Under the pieces are notes generated by a model that had not been told where the DNA came from, did not search any database, and saw only the letters and a program-made list of their open reading frames with translations. A stretch of DNA of 5,985 nt from Chloroflexi bacterium RBG_19FT_COMBO_55_16 (GTDB lineage Bacteria; Chloroflexota; Anaerolineae; Anaerolineales; UBA4823), in assembly GCA_001795335.1 (NCBI GenBank), contig MGOK01000016.1, forward strand, positions 3,758-9,742, written 5' to 3'. Both the position numbers and the translations under genes were made by a program. This document shows, one piece after another, positions 5,684-5,985 of this stretch (within the stretch, counting starts at the first letter, position 1; each line of letters begins with the position of its first letter).

Positions 5684-5985
5684 ATGAAAATTGCGATTAG
5701 TGGTAAAGGGGGTGTGGGCAAGACGACCCTGGCTGCACTGTTAGGTCAGGCATACGCAGACGCAGGCCGCAACGTGCTGGCGGTGGACGCTGACCCTTCG
5801 CCATGCCTGGCAGGCGCGCTGGGTTTCCCTCCTGATCTGCGAGCCCAGCTACACCCGATCGCCGAGATGGATGATCTGATTTACGAACGCACCGGAGCCA
5901 GGCCTGGCACCACCGGCGGTTTCTTCACCCTCAACCCGCGCGTGGACGACATCCCAGAGCGCTTCAGCGTCGTACAGCGCGGCGT
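5684..5985 (+). CDS. cooC: CooC-type ATPase for nickel insertion into CO dehydrogenase, 5' part only
   Basis: The first 100 codons of a MinD/ArsA-class (SIMIBI) P-loop ATPase; the window ends inside the gene. The deviant Walker A is SGKGGVGKTT (residues 6-15), with signature Lys8 and P-loop Lys13. The strand-2 motif is VDADPSPCLAGALGF (34-48). Then come an RTGA-PG segment and LNPRVDDIPERF (about 81-92), which I associate with CooC rather than MinD, ParA or ArsA. CooC uses ATP to help load nickel into the C-cluster of CO dehydrogenase. The family's nickel-binding CxC motif lies further on than residue 100, so it cannot be seen here. The gene is preceded by DUF3786, fitting a CODH/ACS maturation operon that probably continues with acs or coo genes. 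Codons are strongly G/C-ending compared with the signalling genes. An alternative name is a general nucleotide-binding protein of the same family. Confidence 0.93.
   Translation, partial: MKIAISGKGGVGKTTLAALLGQAYADAGRNVLAVDADPSPCLAGALGFPPDLRAQLHPIAEMDDLIYERTGARPGTTGGFFTLNPRVDDIPERFSVVQRG

Noticed and set aside
1..5985. tRNA, rRNA, CRISPR array, insertion sequence or attachment site
   Set aside because: I saw no cloverleaf, no spaced direct-repeat array, no transposase motif and no terminal inverted repeats; almost all of the window is coding.

Overview
The window looks like chromosomal DNA from an anaerobic bacterium, probably one that uses the Wood-Ljungdahl (acetyl-CoA) pathway. It opens inside a NADH-oxidising NuoF/HydB-type flavoprotein gene and closes inside a CooC-type nickel-insertion ATPase gene for carbon monoxide dehydrogenase. 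Just before cooC is a DUF3786 protein, a family I recall from CODH/ACS gene clusters. The style of the genes would suit an anaerobic Chloroflexota (Anaerolineae or Dehalococcoidia-like), but the lineage is a guess from memory and nothing in the window proves it.

Layout, left to right. (1) 1-569, plus strand: the 3' end of a nuoF-like gene with its N3-type [4Fe-4S] cysteines. (2) 618-4230, plus strand: three signalling genes in a row. They are a lone receiver protein (126 aa), a membrane-bound Cache-HAMP histidine kinase (664 aa) and a soluble receiver-histidine kinase hybrid (378 aa). Gaps of 48, 81 and 19 bases suggest one transcription unit starting upstream of the window. (3) 4244-4849, minus strand: a 201-aa cysteine-rich protein that I do not recognise, convergent with the hybrid kinase across only 13 bases. 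(4) 4850-4996: a 147-base divergent intergenic region with a perfect TATAAT on each strand and a 12-base palindrome at the predicted start of the rightward transcript. (5) 4997-5985, plus strand: the DUF3786 gene and then cooC, which runs off the end of the window.

How the parts may fit together (inference): the left block feeds electrons between NADH and an iron-sulfur partner, such as a bifurcating hydrogenase or formate dehydrogenase. The middle block is a multi-step phosphorelay that senses an external ligand and has no DNA-binding output domain in the window. The right block begins the CODH/ACS maturation operon. The cysteine-rich protein shares its promoter region with that operon, which makes it the best candidate here for an undescribed component. 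There are no RNA genes, CRISPR arrays, insertion sequences or clear intrinsic terminators. No gene-free stretch exceeds 147 bases.
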